22,725 nucleotides of DNA from JAGOEX01 sp964630905. GTDB lineage: Bacteria; UBP6; UBA1177. Both the position numbers and the translations under genes were made by a program. The stretch's first letter is position 1. The number at the start of each line of letters is the position of its first letter. Of the stretch, positions 7,854-15,188 are shown piece after piece. The stretch is from positions 1-22,725 of the forward strand of contig CAZVWR010000054.1 of the NCBI GenBank assembly GCA_964630905.1, given 5' to 3'. The notes below the pieces were generated by a model. It saw nothing but the letters and a program-made list of their open reading frames with translations. It made no database searches and had not been told where the DNA came from.

Positions 7854-8615
7854 CTAAAAACTGAACTCTAATCCGAGAGAACCTTCGAACATCTGATCCA
7901 AATCAGCACCGGGTTTGAGGTTGAAAATGCCTCGCAGGGCAAATGTATCACCGAATTCTGCTCTGGCACGGAGAAATAAAGATGTGCTGTCTTCATATTT
8001 TCTCCAGGTAGTTATATTTGTGAGCCAACCAGCCTGTCCGCCACCAAATTCCACGTTTTTTATCTTAACATTGAATGCTATCTGGATCATACCGAAAGGA
8101 TACTCCGGATGAAAGATTCCTGTTGATATCCACATAAAATCCATTTTGCCCGCTTCAAGAAGAAGTCCACCCATAGGTTTAAATATAAACTGGTCTGGCT
8201 CCTCCTTGAAATATTCTTTCCACATGCTCAGCATAAAGTCAGTTCTCATTCTGAAATATTTTGTACTGTAGGAAACTCCAAGCGAACCCATTCCGCTGTT
8301 GTATATCCTCTCAAGATCAGAGGGCTTATCATTTTCATCATCCGGATCAAACTCCTGAGCTATTCTCTTTGATCTGGAGTACGTTCCTGAAACATGCATT
8401 GAGACATTTTCATCAAGTTTTCTATCGTATTTTGCTCCCACACTTCCCTGAATGTACTTGTCAGTTGTTGAGCAACTGGAAACCGTAAATGTGTTGAACG
8501 CCCCGAAAACCGTAATAGCGTTGTCTTTTTCATCTTCTGTGGCAGGCTCTGCTTCAACTATCCCGGCAAAAAGAAGAAAGAAGATCAGGAATTTTGTAAT
8601 TGTCTGTCTGTTCAT
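7854..8615 (-). CDS. Secreted, probable outer-membrane beta-barrel protein, unknown function
   Basis: I do not recognise a named family in this 253-residue protein. Residues 1-22 form a signal peptide (ITKFLIFFLLFAGIVEA, then EPA). The mature part alternates polar and hydrophobic/aromatic residues with many glycines (SVGAKYDRKL, MHVSGTYSRS, GSLGVSYSTKYF) and ends in GLEFSF, a terminal phenylalanine as in many outer-membrane barrels. The ATG overlaps the stop of the upstream lipoprotein gene by one base (TAATG), so the two are made together and may act as an outer-membrane pair. Both genes are bracketed by the 56-bp repeats. Barrel topology is inferred from composition only. Confidence 0.8.
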   Translation of the reverse strand: MNRQTITKFLIFFLLFAGIVEAEPATEDEKDNAITVFGAFNTFTVSSCSTTDKYIQGSVGAKYDRKLDENVSMHVSGTYSRSKRIAQEFDPDDENDKPSDLERIYNSGMGSLGVSYSTKYFRMRTDFMLSMWKEYFKEEPDQFIFKPMGGLLLEAGKMDFMWISTGIFHPEYPFGMIQIAFNVKIKNVEFGGGQAGWLTNITTWRKYEDSTSLFLRARAEFGDTFALRGIFNLKPGADLDQMFEGSLGLEFSF

Positions 8616-9616
8616 TACTTCAGTGCACCAATATTAAGAACCGAGAAATAGAACTGTCCGTTTTTAGGTGGAAGAGGATCGTAATCGGCTGTAACAGTGA
8701 ATATTCCGTCAGGATCTTTGCTTGAAATTGCAACACTGAAATCGGCATAAAATTCATAGTCGCCGATGATCTGACTTTCACCGTTGCGTATCAGAATTAT
8801 TTGATTAAATCCTTCAATATCGAACTGTACAGGCGGTTGGATTGTGTAGTTGGGGATATCAAAACCGTCATAGCTCATTCCATAAACACAATGCGTTGCA
8901 CATTGAAGCATTGTTGATTTGTAGACATTTATTCCAGGACTTAACCCTTCTTCATTCTTAGCAAAACCGTTGACGGCTATCCATGTGCCGTCTTCCATAG
9001 TAACTACATTTACTTTTGCCTGTACTGAATAATACATGACAGTATGAAAGAAGATCTTCTTCCCGATCATTGAGTCGTTGAAAAGATCTCTGCCATAGCC
9101 ATTGAACCTTATCGTGTATCTATCGGCATTCCAACATTTTATTTCCTCGGCAACACCCGAAATATCGGTGTACTTCTGTTTTTCAATTGCTACATAAAAA
9201 AATGACTCTTCCATGTTAGATGTAAAATTATTTATTTCTCCACCTTCAATTTTATCAATGATCATCGAGCATGTCATTTCGGGAAATTCAGGATTTACTA
9301 TCGGATGATCTGCTGGTTCAACAAGATGAAGCATTCTGAATGTTCTATCTCCGGGATATGCACATTTATCTTCTTCATAAGTTACTTTTGCAAAATTATC
9401 AATCCCGCCGTCCCCGGATCTGCAGTTTTCTTCATCACTTTCTTCATCAATTTGAGCATCTTCGTCGGTTATAGTTTTTTCATCATCAAGATTATCTGTT
9501 TCTGAAATATCCTGATCATTTTTCACATTGTTTTCATCGTTCGCACTGTTCACTTCGTTTCCGCATGAAACAAAAAAAATCAACGAAATCAGGCATAAAA
9601 TAAAATTTTTAACCAT
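8615..9616 (-). CDS. Lipoprotein with acidic linker, unknown function
   Basis: The start is the ATG at 9616, preceded by GGAGGA at 9621-9626, giving 333 residues. The open frame continues 50 codons upstream, but only through AT-rich DNA and the 56-bp repeat. MVKNFILCLISLIFFVSC is a lipoprotein signal with lipid-modified Cys18. A linker of about 45 residues rich in Asp, Glu and Asn follows, then a globular domain with about six more cysteines (CRSGDGG, KCAYPGD, MTCSM, IKCW, LQCATHC), which could form disulfides in the periplasm or on the surface. No known domain is recognised. It is the first gene of a pair with the barrel-like protein downstream. Acidic spacers of this kind are common in surface lipoproteins of some uncultured delta-proteobacterial lineages, from memory and unverified. 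Confidence 0.82.
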   Translation of the reverse strand: MVKNFILCLISLIFFVSCGNEVNSANDENNVKNDQDISETDNLDDEKTITDEDAQIDEESDEENCRSGDGGIDNFAKVTYEEDKCAYPGDRTFRMLHLVEPADHPIVNPEFPEMTCSMIIDKIEGGEINNFTSNMEESFFYVAIEKQKYTDISGVAEEIKCWNADRYTIRFNGYGRDLFNDSMIGKKIFFHTVMYYSVQAKVNVVTMEDGTWIAVNGFAKNEEGLSPGINVYKSTMLQCATHCVYGMSYDGFDIPNYTIQPPVQFDIEGFNQIILIRNGESQIIGDYEFYADFSVAISSKDPDGIFTVTADYDPLPPKNGQFYFSVLNIGALK

Positions 9617-9649
9617 TGTATCCTCCATCAGAATTTCAAAATACAGTAT

Positions 9650-9679
9650 ATAGTATCGGAATTTGTTATTTTTTATCAA
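9650..9679 (-). promoter_or_regulatory. Candidate promoter of the lipoprotein/outer-membrane-protein pair
   Basis: Minus-strand TTGATA (9674-9679), an 18-base spacer, then TACTAT (9650-9655), 33 bp before the start codon. The -35 matches at five of six positions and the -10 at four of six; the overlapping TATACT is a possible alternative -10. It lies between repeat copy C and the gene, so the cassette would carry its own promoter. Confidence 0.4.
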
Positions 9680-9704
9680 ATTTTGAAGGTTTTGGACAAA
9701 TTTG

Positions 9705-9760
9705 ACATAAATTCGCGCGAAATTGTGTGAAATTTGACATAAATTCGCACGAAATTGTGA
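9705..9760. repeat. 56-bp intergenic repeat, copy C (two 32-bp-spaced core units)
   Basis: It is an exact duplicate of 7792-7847, 1913 bp away in the same orientation, with cores at 9707-9727 and 9739-9759. It ends 2 bp from the stop codon of the DUF4130 gene. Here the first core is preceded by TTTG, as is the second, so the 32-bp periodicity is complete; copy B has TCAA at that place instead. Confidence 0.92.
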
Positions 9761-9762
9761 AG

Positions 9763-10521
9763 TCAAAGAACCCTTTCTGCAACTTCGGGGATGAATCGCC
9801 AGTACTGTTTCGGCATGAAAGACTGTTGGAGTTTGGGGTTTTTGCGATATTCAATGGCTATTGTGTCAAAATATTTTTTCCAGAGTGTTTCAAACTGATC
9901 TTCAACTCCGGCTTTTTCATATTCATTATTGATTTCAAAGAGTTCGCGAGGAGAAAAGAATGCCTGATGAACAGTTTTTCCGTTGTAGAAAACTCCGGTT
10001 TTCCGTTCTGTGTCGTGTATTATCCAAGATTCATTCGGAAGACGGTTCTTAAAATGCTCGGCAAGTATGGGCAGAACAAAACACTTGCTGAAATACGGTC
10101 CGTAAAGAATATTCCCGAGCTTTCTAAAACGGAGAATTCCTTTCAGTTTGTGTGCTTCACTGGATGTTTTCCTTGCCGCTTTAAATATCACACTGACTGA
10201 AGGTTCCGCCAGATGGCTCATCGCATCAATTCCGTTATTTCTGATGTAATTTAAATACTGCGGAGTTTTTTCAACCGCTTCTATAATTCCTGAAGAAAAC
10301 GCATAAATAACTGCATTTATTACTTCTTTTGGAATATTGTTGTTTTTCACAGGAAGATCTGATAAAGATTTTTCATCAAGATAGACAGTTTTTTCAAAGA
10401 TCCCCGGAGTGTATTCAGATTGTGATAAAAGGCGATCGGACGGTTCAGATATCGCCCACAGAACCGGAATTATCGAAATGAATGTTTCAAGAGTTCCGCC
10501 AAAAAGATAAAGAGTATTCAT
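9763..10521 (-). CDS. DUF4130 (TIGR03915-type) putative DNA metabolism protein
   Basis: The 252-residue product starts MNTLYLFGGTLETFIS, matching the usual start of DUF4130 proteins (a short strand, then DG/GGTxExF). The open frame has 29 more codons upstream, but they overlap the radical SAM gene and do not fit the family. Later features are KLKGILRFRKL, LAEHFKNRLP, WIIHDTERKTGVFYNGK and a C-terminal QYWRFIPE, all consistent with the family. In other genomes DUF4130 occurs next to, or fused to, proteins of the UdgX uracil-DNA glycosylase group and next to the radical SAM protein encoded just upstream here (4-bp gap). A role in DNA repair or modification is inferred from that association; the biochemistry is not established. 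No Shine-Dalgarno is evident, so translation is probably coupled. Confidence 0.88.
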   Translation of the reverse strand: MNTLYLFGGTLETFISIIPVLWAISEPSDRLLSQSEYTPGIFEKTVYLDEKSLSDLPVKNNNIPKEVINAVIYAFSSGIIEAVEKTPQYLNYIRNNGIDAMSHLAEPSVSVIFKAARKTSSEAHKLKGILRFRKLGNILYGPYFSKCFVLPILAEHFKNRLPNESWIIHDTERKTGVFYNGKTVHQAFFSPRELFEINNEYEKAGVEDQFETLWKKYFDTIAIEYRKNPKLQQSFMPKQYWRFIPEVAERVL

Positions 10522-10525
10522 GAAT

Positions 10526-11761
10526 TCAAGTGTTAAAAAGTGGAAGTTGAAACGGCCCCGGCTCATGATTTTCAGAAAGTGATTTGTAAACAGTTGCGAA
10601 TTTTTCACTGATGAACGGCATCCTTTTTCCTTTGCAGGTTATGAAAAACCTCGCCCTTTTAAGCACCACTCCAAGAGATCTCAGATTTTCAAAACTTAAA
10701 TTGTGACTTCTTCTTGCAATGACGATCCTTCTTGCCGATCTTGGCCCGATCCCCGGAACACGCAAAAGCAGTTGATAGTCGGCTCTATTCACTTCAACCG
10801 GAAAAATATGAAAATTATTCATCGCCCAGTTCGCTTTCGGATCAAGAGCAATATCTAGCATCGGATGTTCAGGACTCAGGATCTCATCAGCACAAAATTC
10901 ATACTGCCGCATCAGAAAATCTGCCTGATAAAGCCTGTGTTCACGAAGAAGCGGCGGTTCACGGAGCACCGGAAGCCGTGAATCGGAATTCACCGGAATA
11001 AATGCACTGTAATAAACTCTTCTGAGATCAAATTTGTTATACATCGCTTCGCTCAGCTTAACAATTGTCAGGTCTGTTTCAGGTGTTGCACCTATAATCA
11101 TCTGGGTTGACTGCCCGGCTGGGGCGAATTTCGGCGCTTTTTTGCTTATCTTCCGCTCAGCAATACTTGTTGAAACACCTTCAGTTATGAGTTTCATCGG
11201 GGTAAAAATGTCAGTGTGTTTTTTGTCGGTAAGCAGTTCCAGCGATCTTTTTGTCGGAAGTTCAATGTTCACCGAGATCCTGTCGGCAATTTTCCCGGCC
11301 TTTTCAATCAGTTCCTTTGACGCACCCGGAATTGCCTTCACATGTATATAACCGCCGAAAAGATACTCCTCACGCAATATTCTTATCGCCTCAGTAAGAA
11401 GTTCCATTGTGTGGTCGGGACTCTTGATAACGCCACTTGAAAGGAACAACCCTTCAATATAATTTCTCTTATAAAATTCAATAGTTATATCAGCGATCTC
11501 TTTCGGAGTAAAAGCAATTCTTTGAATATCGTTACTTCTTCTGTTTATGCAGTATGCACAGTCATAAATGCAGTAATTTGTGAAAAGAACCTTGAAAAGC
11601 GAAACGCACCTTCCGTCATCCGCCCAGCTGTGACATATCCCGCACGCCTTGCCATTGCCTATGCCCCCTTTCGGAGTCGCCCTGTTACTCCCTGAAGAAG
11701 CGCAACTTGCATCGTATTTTGCACTGTCACTCAAAATCTCAAGCTTTTTCATCACATCCAT
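10526..11761 (-). CDS. Putative DNA modification/repair radical SAM protein (TIGR03916-type)
   Basis: The start is the ATG at 11761 (MDVMKKLEIL) because GAGG lies 6 bases before it; the 13 extra upstream codons run through the promoter. In the 411-residue product the family's N-terminal KLEILSDSAKYDASC is present. A cysteine group CGICHSWADDGRC precedes the radical SAM cluster motif C-x3-C-x2-C in NYCIYDCAYCINRR. A helix-hairpin-helix DNA-binding motif lies near the C-terminus (LLRVPGIGPRSARRIV). Combining radical SAM chemistry with a DNA-binding motif and a DUF4130 partner suggests action on a DNA base lesion or modification; the substrate is unknown. It leads a two-gene unit with its own strong promoter. 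Confidence 0.93.
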   Translation of the reverse strand: MDVMKKLEILSDSAKYDASCASSGSNRATPKGGIGNGKACGICHSWADDGRCVSLFKVLFTNYCIYDCAYCINRRSNDIQRIAFTPKEIADITIEFYKRNYIEGLFLSSGVIKSPDHTMELLTEAIRILREEYLFGGYIHVKAIPGASKELIEKAGKIADRISVNIELPTKRSLELLTDKKHTDIFTPMKLITEGVSTSIAERKISKKAPKFAPAGQSTQMIIGATPETDLTIVKLSEAMYNKFDLRRVYYSAFIPVNSDSRLPVLREPPLLREHRLYQADFLMRQYEFCADEILSPEHPMLDIALDPKANWAMNNFHIFPVEVNRADYQLLLRVPGIGPRSARRIVIARRSHNLSFENLRSLGVVLKRARFFITCKGKRMPFISEKFATVYKSLSENHEPGPFQLPLFNT

Positions 11762-11786
11762 GACACACCTCAATTGTTGCCATGCG

Positions 11787-11815
11787 ATTATACCTAACAC
11801 ATTTCAGGTTTTCAA
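11787..11815 (-). promoter_or_regulatory. Strong sigma-70 promoter for the radical SAM/DUF4130 pair
   Basis: Minus-strand TTGAAA (11810-11815), a 17-base spacer and a perfect TATAAT (11787-11792), with the ribosome binding site and start codon following within 26 bases. It is the best -10 in the window. I see no obvious LexA-type dyad over it. Confidence 0.72.
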
Positions 11816-11834
11816 GTTTTTTTGTTCAGCTGTT

Positions 11835-12500
11835 TCAGAATTTATCGGTGAAAAGGTCTTTTTCGTAATTTCTAAAAGCTTTGTGAATAAAATCAAGCCC
11901 TTTTTCTATTTTCACAAGTTGTGATACTTTGTGGATGTCAGTTGCAAGGTTATCTATCAGATCAAGTTCCATCAAACGGATAAGCTGCTTTTTCTTAATG
12001 TTGAAATTCGGCTTTGCAAAGGTGCGGATGGAGCCCTGAAACAAAACACTGTATTTCTTTTTTAACTCGATCCAGAATTCATCTTTCTTGAAATACCTCT
12101 CGATGTGAGCCATGAGAGGTACAAATCCTGCAAAATTAAGTGACTGTACACTGTTTTCGATCTCGCTTCTTCTCACCACTCCTGAAGCAAATTCCACCAG
12201 AATAACTTTTCTACCCTCAGAGGTCCTGCATATCTCGTGGTGATCTTCAAGATCTTTTATTGACTGGAGATTACAGTTATATTCGAAACTGAACCTCTTC
12301 ACCATGCTTCTTTTCAGATTCTCGATCTTTTCGATCACTTCCGAAGCAACAGGGTTGAAAAGAGCATGGAATTTATGAGGTGTCGGAATAAGTTCTGTAA
12401 ACCCGAAAGAAGAAAGATATTTAATAATTTCAAGAGAATCATCCACACTTTCAGGACCGTCATCAAGCCCGGAAAGAAGATGTGAGTGGAGATCTATCAT
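11835..12500 (-). CDS. PHP-domain protein, CpsB/CapC (YwqE) tyrosine-phosphatase family
   Basis: This 221-residue protein begins MIDLHSHLLSGLDDGPES, the hallmark of the manganese-dependent CpsB/CapC/YwqE phosphatases, which dephosphorylate bacterial tyrosine kinases that control capsule export. Candidate metal ligands are H5, H7, H42 in TPH, E73, E103 (VILVEF), H132 (AHIERY) and D188/H190 (TDIH), so the site looks complete. Two family motifs are altered: HPERY reads HIERY, and SDAHN reads TDIHK. The gene starts 2 bp after the stop of the outer-membrane-like gene upstream, with no clear ribosome binding site, so it is probably coupled. No tyrosine kinase or polysaccharide gene is in view, so its substrate is open and another PHP hydrolase role is possible. 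Confidence 0.85.
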   Translation of the reverse strand: MIDLHSHLLSGLDDGPESVDDSLEIIKYLSSFGFTELIPTPHKFHALFNPVASEVIEKIENLKRSMVKRFSFEYNCNLQSIKDLEDHHEICRTSEGRKVILVEFASGVVRRSEIENSVQSLNFAGFVPLMAHIERYFKKDEFWIELKKKYSVLFQGSIRTFAKPNFNIKKKQLIRLMELDLIDNLATDIHKVSQLVKIEKGLDFIHKAFRNYEKDLFTDKF

Positions 12501-12502
12501 AT

Positions 12503-13375
12503 CTACATTGATGCAGAAATGCCTGCATTGAAACTGAAAGTTTTTCCGGCATTCACAGGGATTGCAGCTTCGAGTTCAAAACCGAAGTAACCGCTCACCA
12601 TTTTGAAACCGAGGAATATTCTGTCAACATTGATAAATTCCTCTTTGAAATAAAAAGGTTTGCCATCTTCATTGATTATGAAAGGATTGCTGTCTGTAAC
12701 TTGAGAAGGATCACTTGTCCCCTGACCGGAAAAATATCCACCGAGCCTGCCTGATTTCGCCCATGAAAAAAGGTGACTGTACGCAATGAAAGGAATTAAC
12801 TTAACCTGATATCCTGCAACAAAAGTTTTTGAAATTTTAAGCCGCAGTTCGATCATCTGCATATTGAGGTCAGTTGCACCGAAAAGACGGTTGTACCCGC
12901 CGCCTATCGAAATATCGGGAGCCATCTTAAGTCCTTCATTGATCGCATATTCAAATCCGCCACCGCCGCTTAGCATCTCAGTCAGAACATAATATCTCAT
13001 GTTGCCGTAAAGCTTCAGTCCGAAACCGAAACCCTTTGAAACATGAAGGTCTATACCGTTGTAAAACGGAGGAACACCTGAATCTACCGGCTCATCATTG
13101 AGTGAGAGCTTCCAGTAGTCAGCGTTGAGATTGATTTTTGTCAACGAATAACCAAGCCCTATCTCAAAACCTGAAGAACCCCTCGTTTCCGCTTCACCAA
13201 AGAACATCGGAGCCATGACAGCAGTGAACTCCTTGCTCATTTCAAGAAATTCCTTCTGTGGATCGTTCGACGCACTCAGGTTGAAAAGCATAAAATCCAT
13301 TCTCTGAGCCGCATATAACTGAGCCGTAAAAACAACACTTACGAAAATTACTGCAAAAAGCTTCTTGATACCCAT
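12503..13375 (-). CDS. Probable outer-membrane beta-barrel protein, unknown function
   Basis: The start is one of two adjacent ATGs (13378 or 13375). I take 13375 because GAGG then lies 7 bases upstream; the 13 codons before them read through the promoter. In the 290-residue product residues 1-20 form a signal peptide (MGIKKLFAVIFVSVVFTAQL, cut near LYAA). The mature region has strand-like glycine- and aromatic-rich segments (FEIGLGYSLTKINLNADYW, GFGLKLYGNMRYYVL, FGFELEAAIPVNAG) typical of a barrel. The C-terminal residue is methionine, not the usual aromatic. No named family is recognised. It leads a two-gene unit with the PHP phosphatase. Confidence 0.8.
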   Translation of the reverse strand: MGIKKLFAVIFVSVVFTAQLYAAQRMDFMLFNLSASNDPQKEFLEMSKEFTAVMAPMFFGEAETRGSSGFEIGLGYSLTKINLNADYWKLSLNDEPVDSGVPPFYNGIDLHVSKGFGFGLKLYGNMRYYVLTEMLSGGGGFEYAINEGLKMAPDISIGGGYNRLFGATDLNMQMIELRLKISKTFVAGYQVKLIPFIAYSHLFSWAKSGRLGGYFSGQGTSDPSQVTDSNPFIINEDGKPFYFKEEFINVDRIFLGFKMVSGYFGFELEAAIPVNAGKTFSFNAGISASM

Positions 13376-13396
13376 CATGATACCTCGGAAAAGTTC

Positions 13397-13436
13397 ATTA
13401 TCACAGAAAGTTAGCAAATGAATGATACAAAGTCAA
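13397..13436 (-). promoter_or_regulatory. Candidate promoter for the outer-membrane protein/PHP phosphatase unit
   Basis: The 72-bp gap after rlmH contains minus-strand TTGACT (13431-13436) with TAACTT (13408-13413) 17 bases on. Further down, TGTGATAAT (-10 at 13397-13402) forms an extended -10 with a five-of-six GATAAT. Either could be used, and the second has no good -35. Confidence 0.5.
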
Positions 13437-13447
13437 GAATTTAACCC

Positions 13448-13885
13448 TCACCCGTGGTGGTAACCGGAACCTTTGATGATTGAGAGTCCGCGGTAGATCT
13501 GTTCGAGCAGAACAATTCTTGCAAGCTGATGCGGAAGCGTCCACGGAGCAATGGATAACGATATGTTTTCATTGACATTGCTGAATCCGTAAGCTCCTCC
13601 GATGATAAAAGTTATATGCCCGTGAGATTCGTTTCTGGAATTAAGCAGTTTTGAAAACTCTAAGGAATCCATTTTCACTCCTTTCTCTCTTAACGCAACA
13701 GCAAACGAGCCGGAAGGTATTGATTTTAATATTGATTCTGTTTCAAGCGTTATGTCGTTTTTTTCCTTGAGCTCTATGATTTCAAGCTGGGAATAAGGTT
13801 TTATCCGGCTTTTATAAAAATCGTCAAGTTCCGTAAAACCGGCACCTTTTTTAAGTTTTCCTACAACTATGAGAGTGATTTTCAT
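13448..13885 (-). CDS. rlmH: 23S rRNA pseudouridine-1915 N3-methyltransferase RlmH
   Basis: This 145-residue SPOUT-class methyltransferase modifies position 1915 in helix 69 of 23S rRNA on assembled ribosomes. It starts MKITLIVVGKLK, has the SAM-binding knot motif FIIGGAYGF (93-101), then the typical LPHQLARIVLLEQIYRGLSI and the C-terminal GSGYHHG. Length is near the usual 155. The ATG overlaps the rsfS stop by one base (TAATG). The pairing of rsfS with rlmH is common in bacteria. Confidence 0.96.
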   Translation of the reverse strand: MKITLIVVGKLKKGAGFTELDDFYKSRIKPYSQLEIIELKEKNDITLETESILKSIPSGSFAVALREKGVKMDSLEFSKLLNSRNESHGHITFIIGGAYGFSNVNENISLSIAPWTLPHQLARIVLLEQIYRGLSIIKGSGYHHG

Positions 13886-14244
13886 TATGAAAGATATGAA
13901 CTTATGTCAACTTTACTGCTGTCAACCCAGATGTCTTCAAGAGCATAGTAATCCCTGAGCTCGTCAAGCATTATGTTCACGACAACATCACCGGCATCAA
14001 GGAGTATCCATTTTGCTGAACTGCTCCCTTCCACAAGCGGTTTGCTGAATCCGGCAGTCTTGAGTTCACGCATCAGCGCTTCGCTCATTGTATTGTTATG
14101 CTGAATGCTTGTCCCTGTGACAAAAACCATATAATCGGTGTATCCCGACTGCCTGTCCACATCAAATGCGGTGATGTTCAACCCTTTTTTGTCACTCAGC
14201 GTGCTGATCACTTTCTTCAGCTTGCTCATCTCGTTCTTTGTCAT
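13885..14244 (-). CDS. rsfS: Ribosomal silencing factor RsfS
   Basis: This 119-residue protein of the RsfS/DUF143 family binds ribosomal protein L14 and blocks subunit joining during starvation. Recognisable segments are KKGLNITAFDV, TDYMVFVTGTSIQH, the conserved EGSSSAKWILLDAGDVVVNIM and RDYYALEDIW. The start at 14244 has AAGGA 7 bases upstream; a second ATG at 14229 is possible. The gene begins inside the preceding lipoprotein gene in another frame, with a 53-bp overlap, and runs into rlmH. Confidence 0.95.
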   Translation of the reverse strand: MTKNEMSKLKKVISTLSDKKGLNITAFDVDRQSGYTDYMVFVTGTSIQHNNTMSEALMRELKTAGFSKPLVEGSSSAKWILLDAGDVVVNIMLDELRDYYALEDIWVDSSKVDISSYLS

Positions 14245-15160
14245 TTTTTCTGTCCTTCATGATGTTTACAGAAGCATCCAGTGTCCTTCTGTGATATTCC
14301 TCGTTATATTTGGGGATCTCTACTTTTTCCGCCACTTTCTTTGACAATGTCCTCTCACCTTCTATCGAAAAGAAAACATTCTCCGCTTTAAGCTCAAAAG
14401 AACTCTCAATCTCCATCCTGACAATGGAATGATTATCGTCAATATACACCGTCATTTCGCCTGTTATGTTATTTTTCTCTTTTTTAGCAAGGTCATCAAT
14501 GAGCTCATCGTTCTTCATCTCTTCAGCCCCCTGAAGGTTCTGAAGATACCGCTTTTCAGGGAGGTCATCCCTTTTTATCTTCTTATCACCAAAAGAGATG
14601 ATGACAGCAGTGGTTTTAGTTCCGTTGATCTTTTTACTGCCGTGGGACGATATTTTAGCATTGTTTCTAAGCACAGCATAAACTGAAGGGATAGAACTGA
14701 AAAGGGCTTCCTTGAGATAGATATGCTCTCCCATGCTCACAGTCCTTGTATATTCACCGCCAAGCTGTCTGCGATAAAGAAAATCGTCTTTCCACACCAT
14801 ATTCCAGCCTTCGTTACGGTTGTTATCATACTTCATTCTGAAATTCCCGTCCTTATCAGAAGTGAATTTTACCGTTTCATCAAGCATCAGCTCCCTTTTC
14901 TCATCGTTGACTTCACTTTTTGAAGTATAGGTCATTTTCTGTTCAAATGAACTCATTTTGCTTTTTTCCTTAAAAAAACCGGTCGGAGCGAATATCAGTT
15001 TTTCGAGTTCATCAAGGTCGGTAAAAAGTATATCTTCATCTATCTTCGGCGAGTACACCTGTTCATCAAGCACACGCCACTTGCTTTCAACTGGTTTTGT
15101 GTCACTGCCACAGGAAGCCGTTAAAACTGCAAACAGAATAAAAATCGGAATACTTCTCAT
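14192..15160 (-). CDS. Lipoprotein of unknown function
   Basis: Of the 322 residues, 1-17 form a lipoprotein signal ending in the lipobox TASC, with Cys17 as the lipidation site. The mature protein is rich in charged residues and beta-strand-like segments (FRMKYDNN, GEMTVYIDDNHSIVRMEIES). That pattern recalls the LolA/LppX-type half-barrel lipoproteins, but only weakly. The last 25 residues are very hydrophilic (KDRKNDKERDEQAEESD) and are encoded where the gene overlaps the start of rsfS. It lies 28 bp after hutI with a weak ribosome binding site. Function is unknown. Confidence 0.82.
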   Translation of the reverse strand: MRSIPIFILFAVLTASCGSDTKPVESKWRVLDEQVYSPKIDEDILFTDLDELEKLIFAPTGFFKEKSKMSSFEQKMTYTSKSEVNDEKRELMLDETVKFTSDKDGNFRMKYDNNRNEGWNMVWKDDFLYRRQLGGEYTRTVSMGEHIYLKEALFSSIPSVYAVLRNNAKISSHGSKKINGTKTTAVIISFGDKKIKRDDLPEKRYLQNLQGAEEMKNDELIDDLAKKEKNNITGEMTVYIDDNHSIVRMEIESSFELKAENVFFSIEGERTLSKKVAEKVEIPKYNEEYHRRTLDASVNIMKDRKNDKERDEQAEESDQHAE

Positions 15161-15188
15161 CTTACATTTCCGGAAAAAACAACAACAC

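Noticed and set aside
9617..9766. N-terminal extension of the lipoprotein frame by 50 codons
   Set aside because: It runs through the 56-bp repeat and the candidate promoter, would bury the lipoprotein signal, and the internal ATG has a strong GGAGGA.
9727..10200. Plus-strand ORF of 157 codons opposite the DUF4130 gene
   Set aside because: It is antisense to a conserved family and shows no recognisable protein features.
10522..10608. Longer start for the DUF4130 gene
   Set aside because: The extra 29 residues overlap the radical SAM gene and precede the family's normal N-terminus.
11762..11800. Longer start for the radical SAM gene
   Set aside because: The extension covers the TATAAT promoter and the GAGG ribosome binding site of the ATG at 11761.
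11762..11834. Intrinsic terminator after the PHP phosphatase gene
   Set aside because: The CAGCTG dyad is too short and is followed by A residues, not T, on the coding strand.
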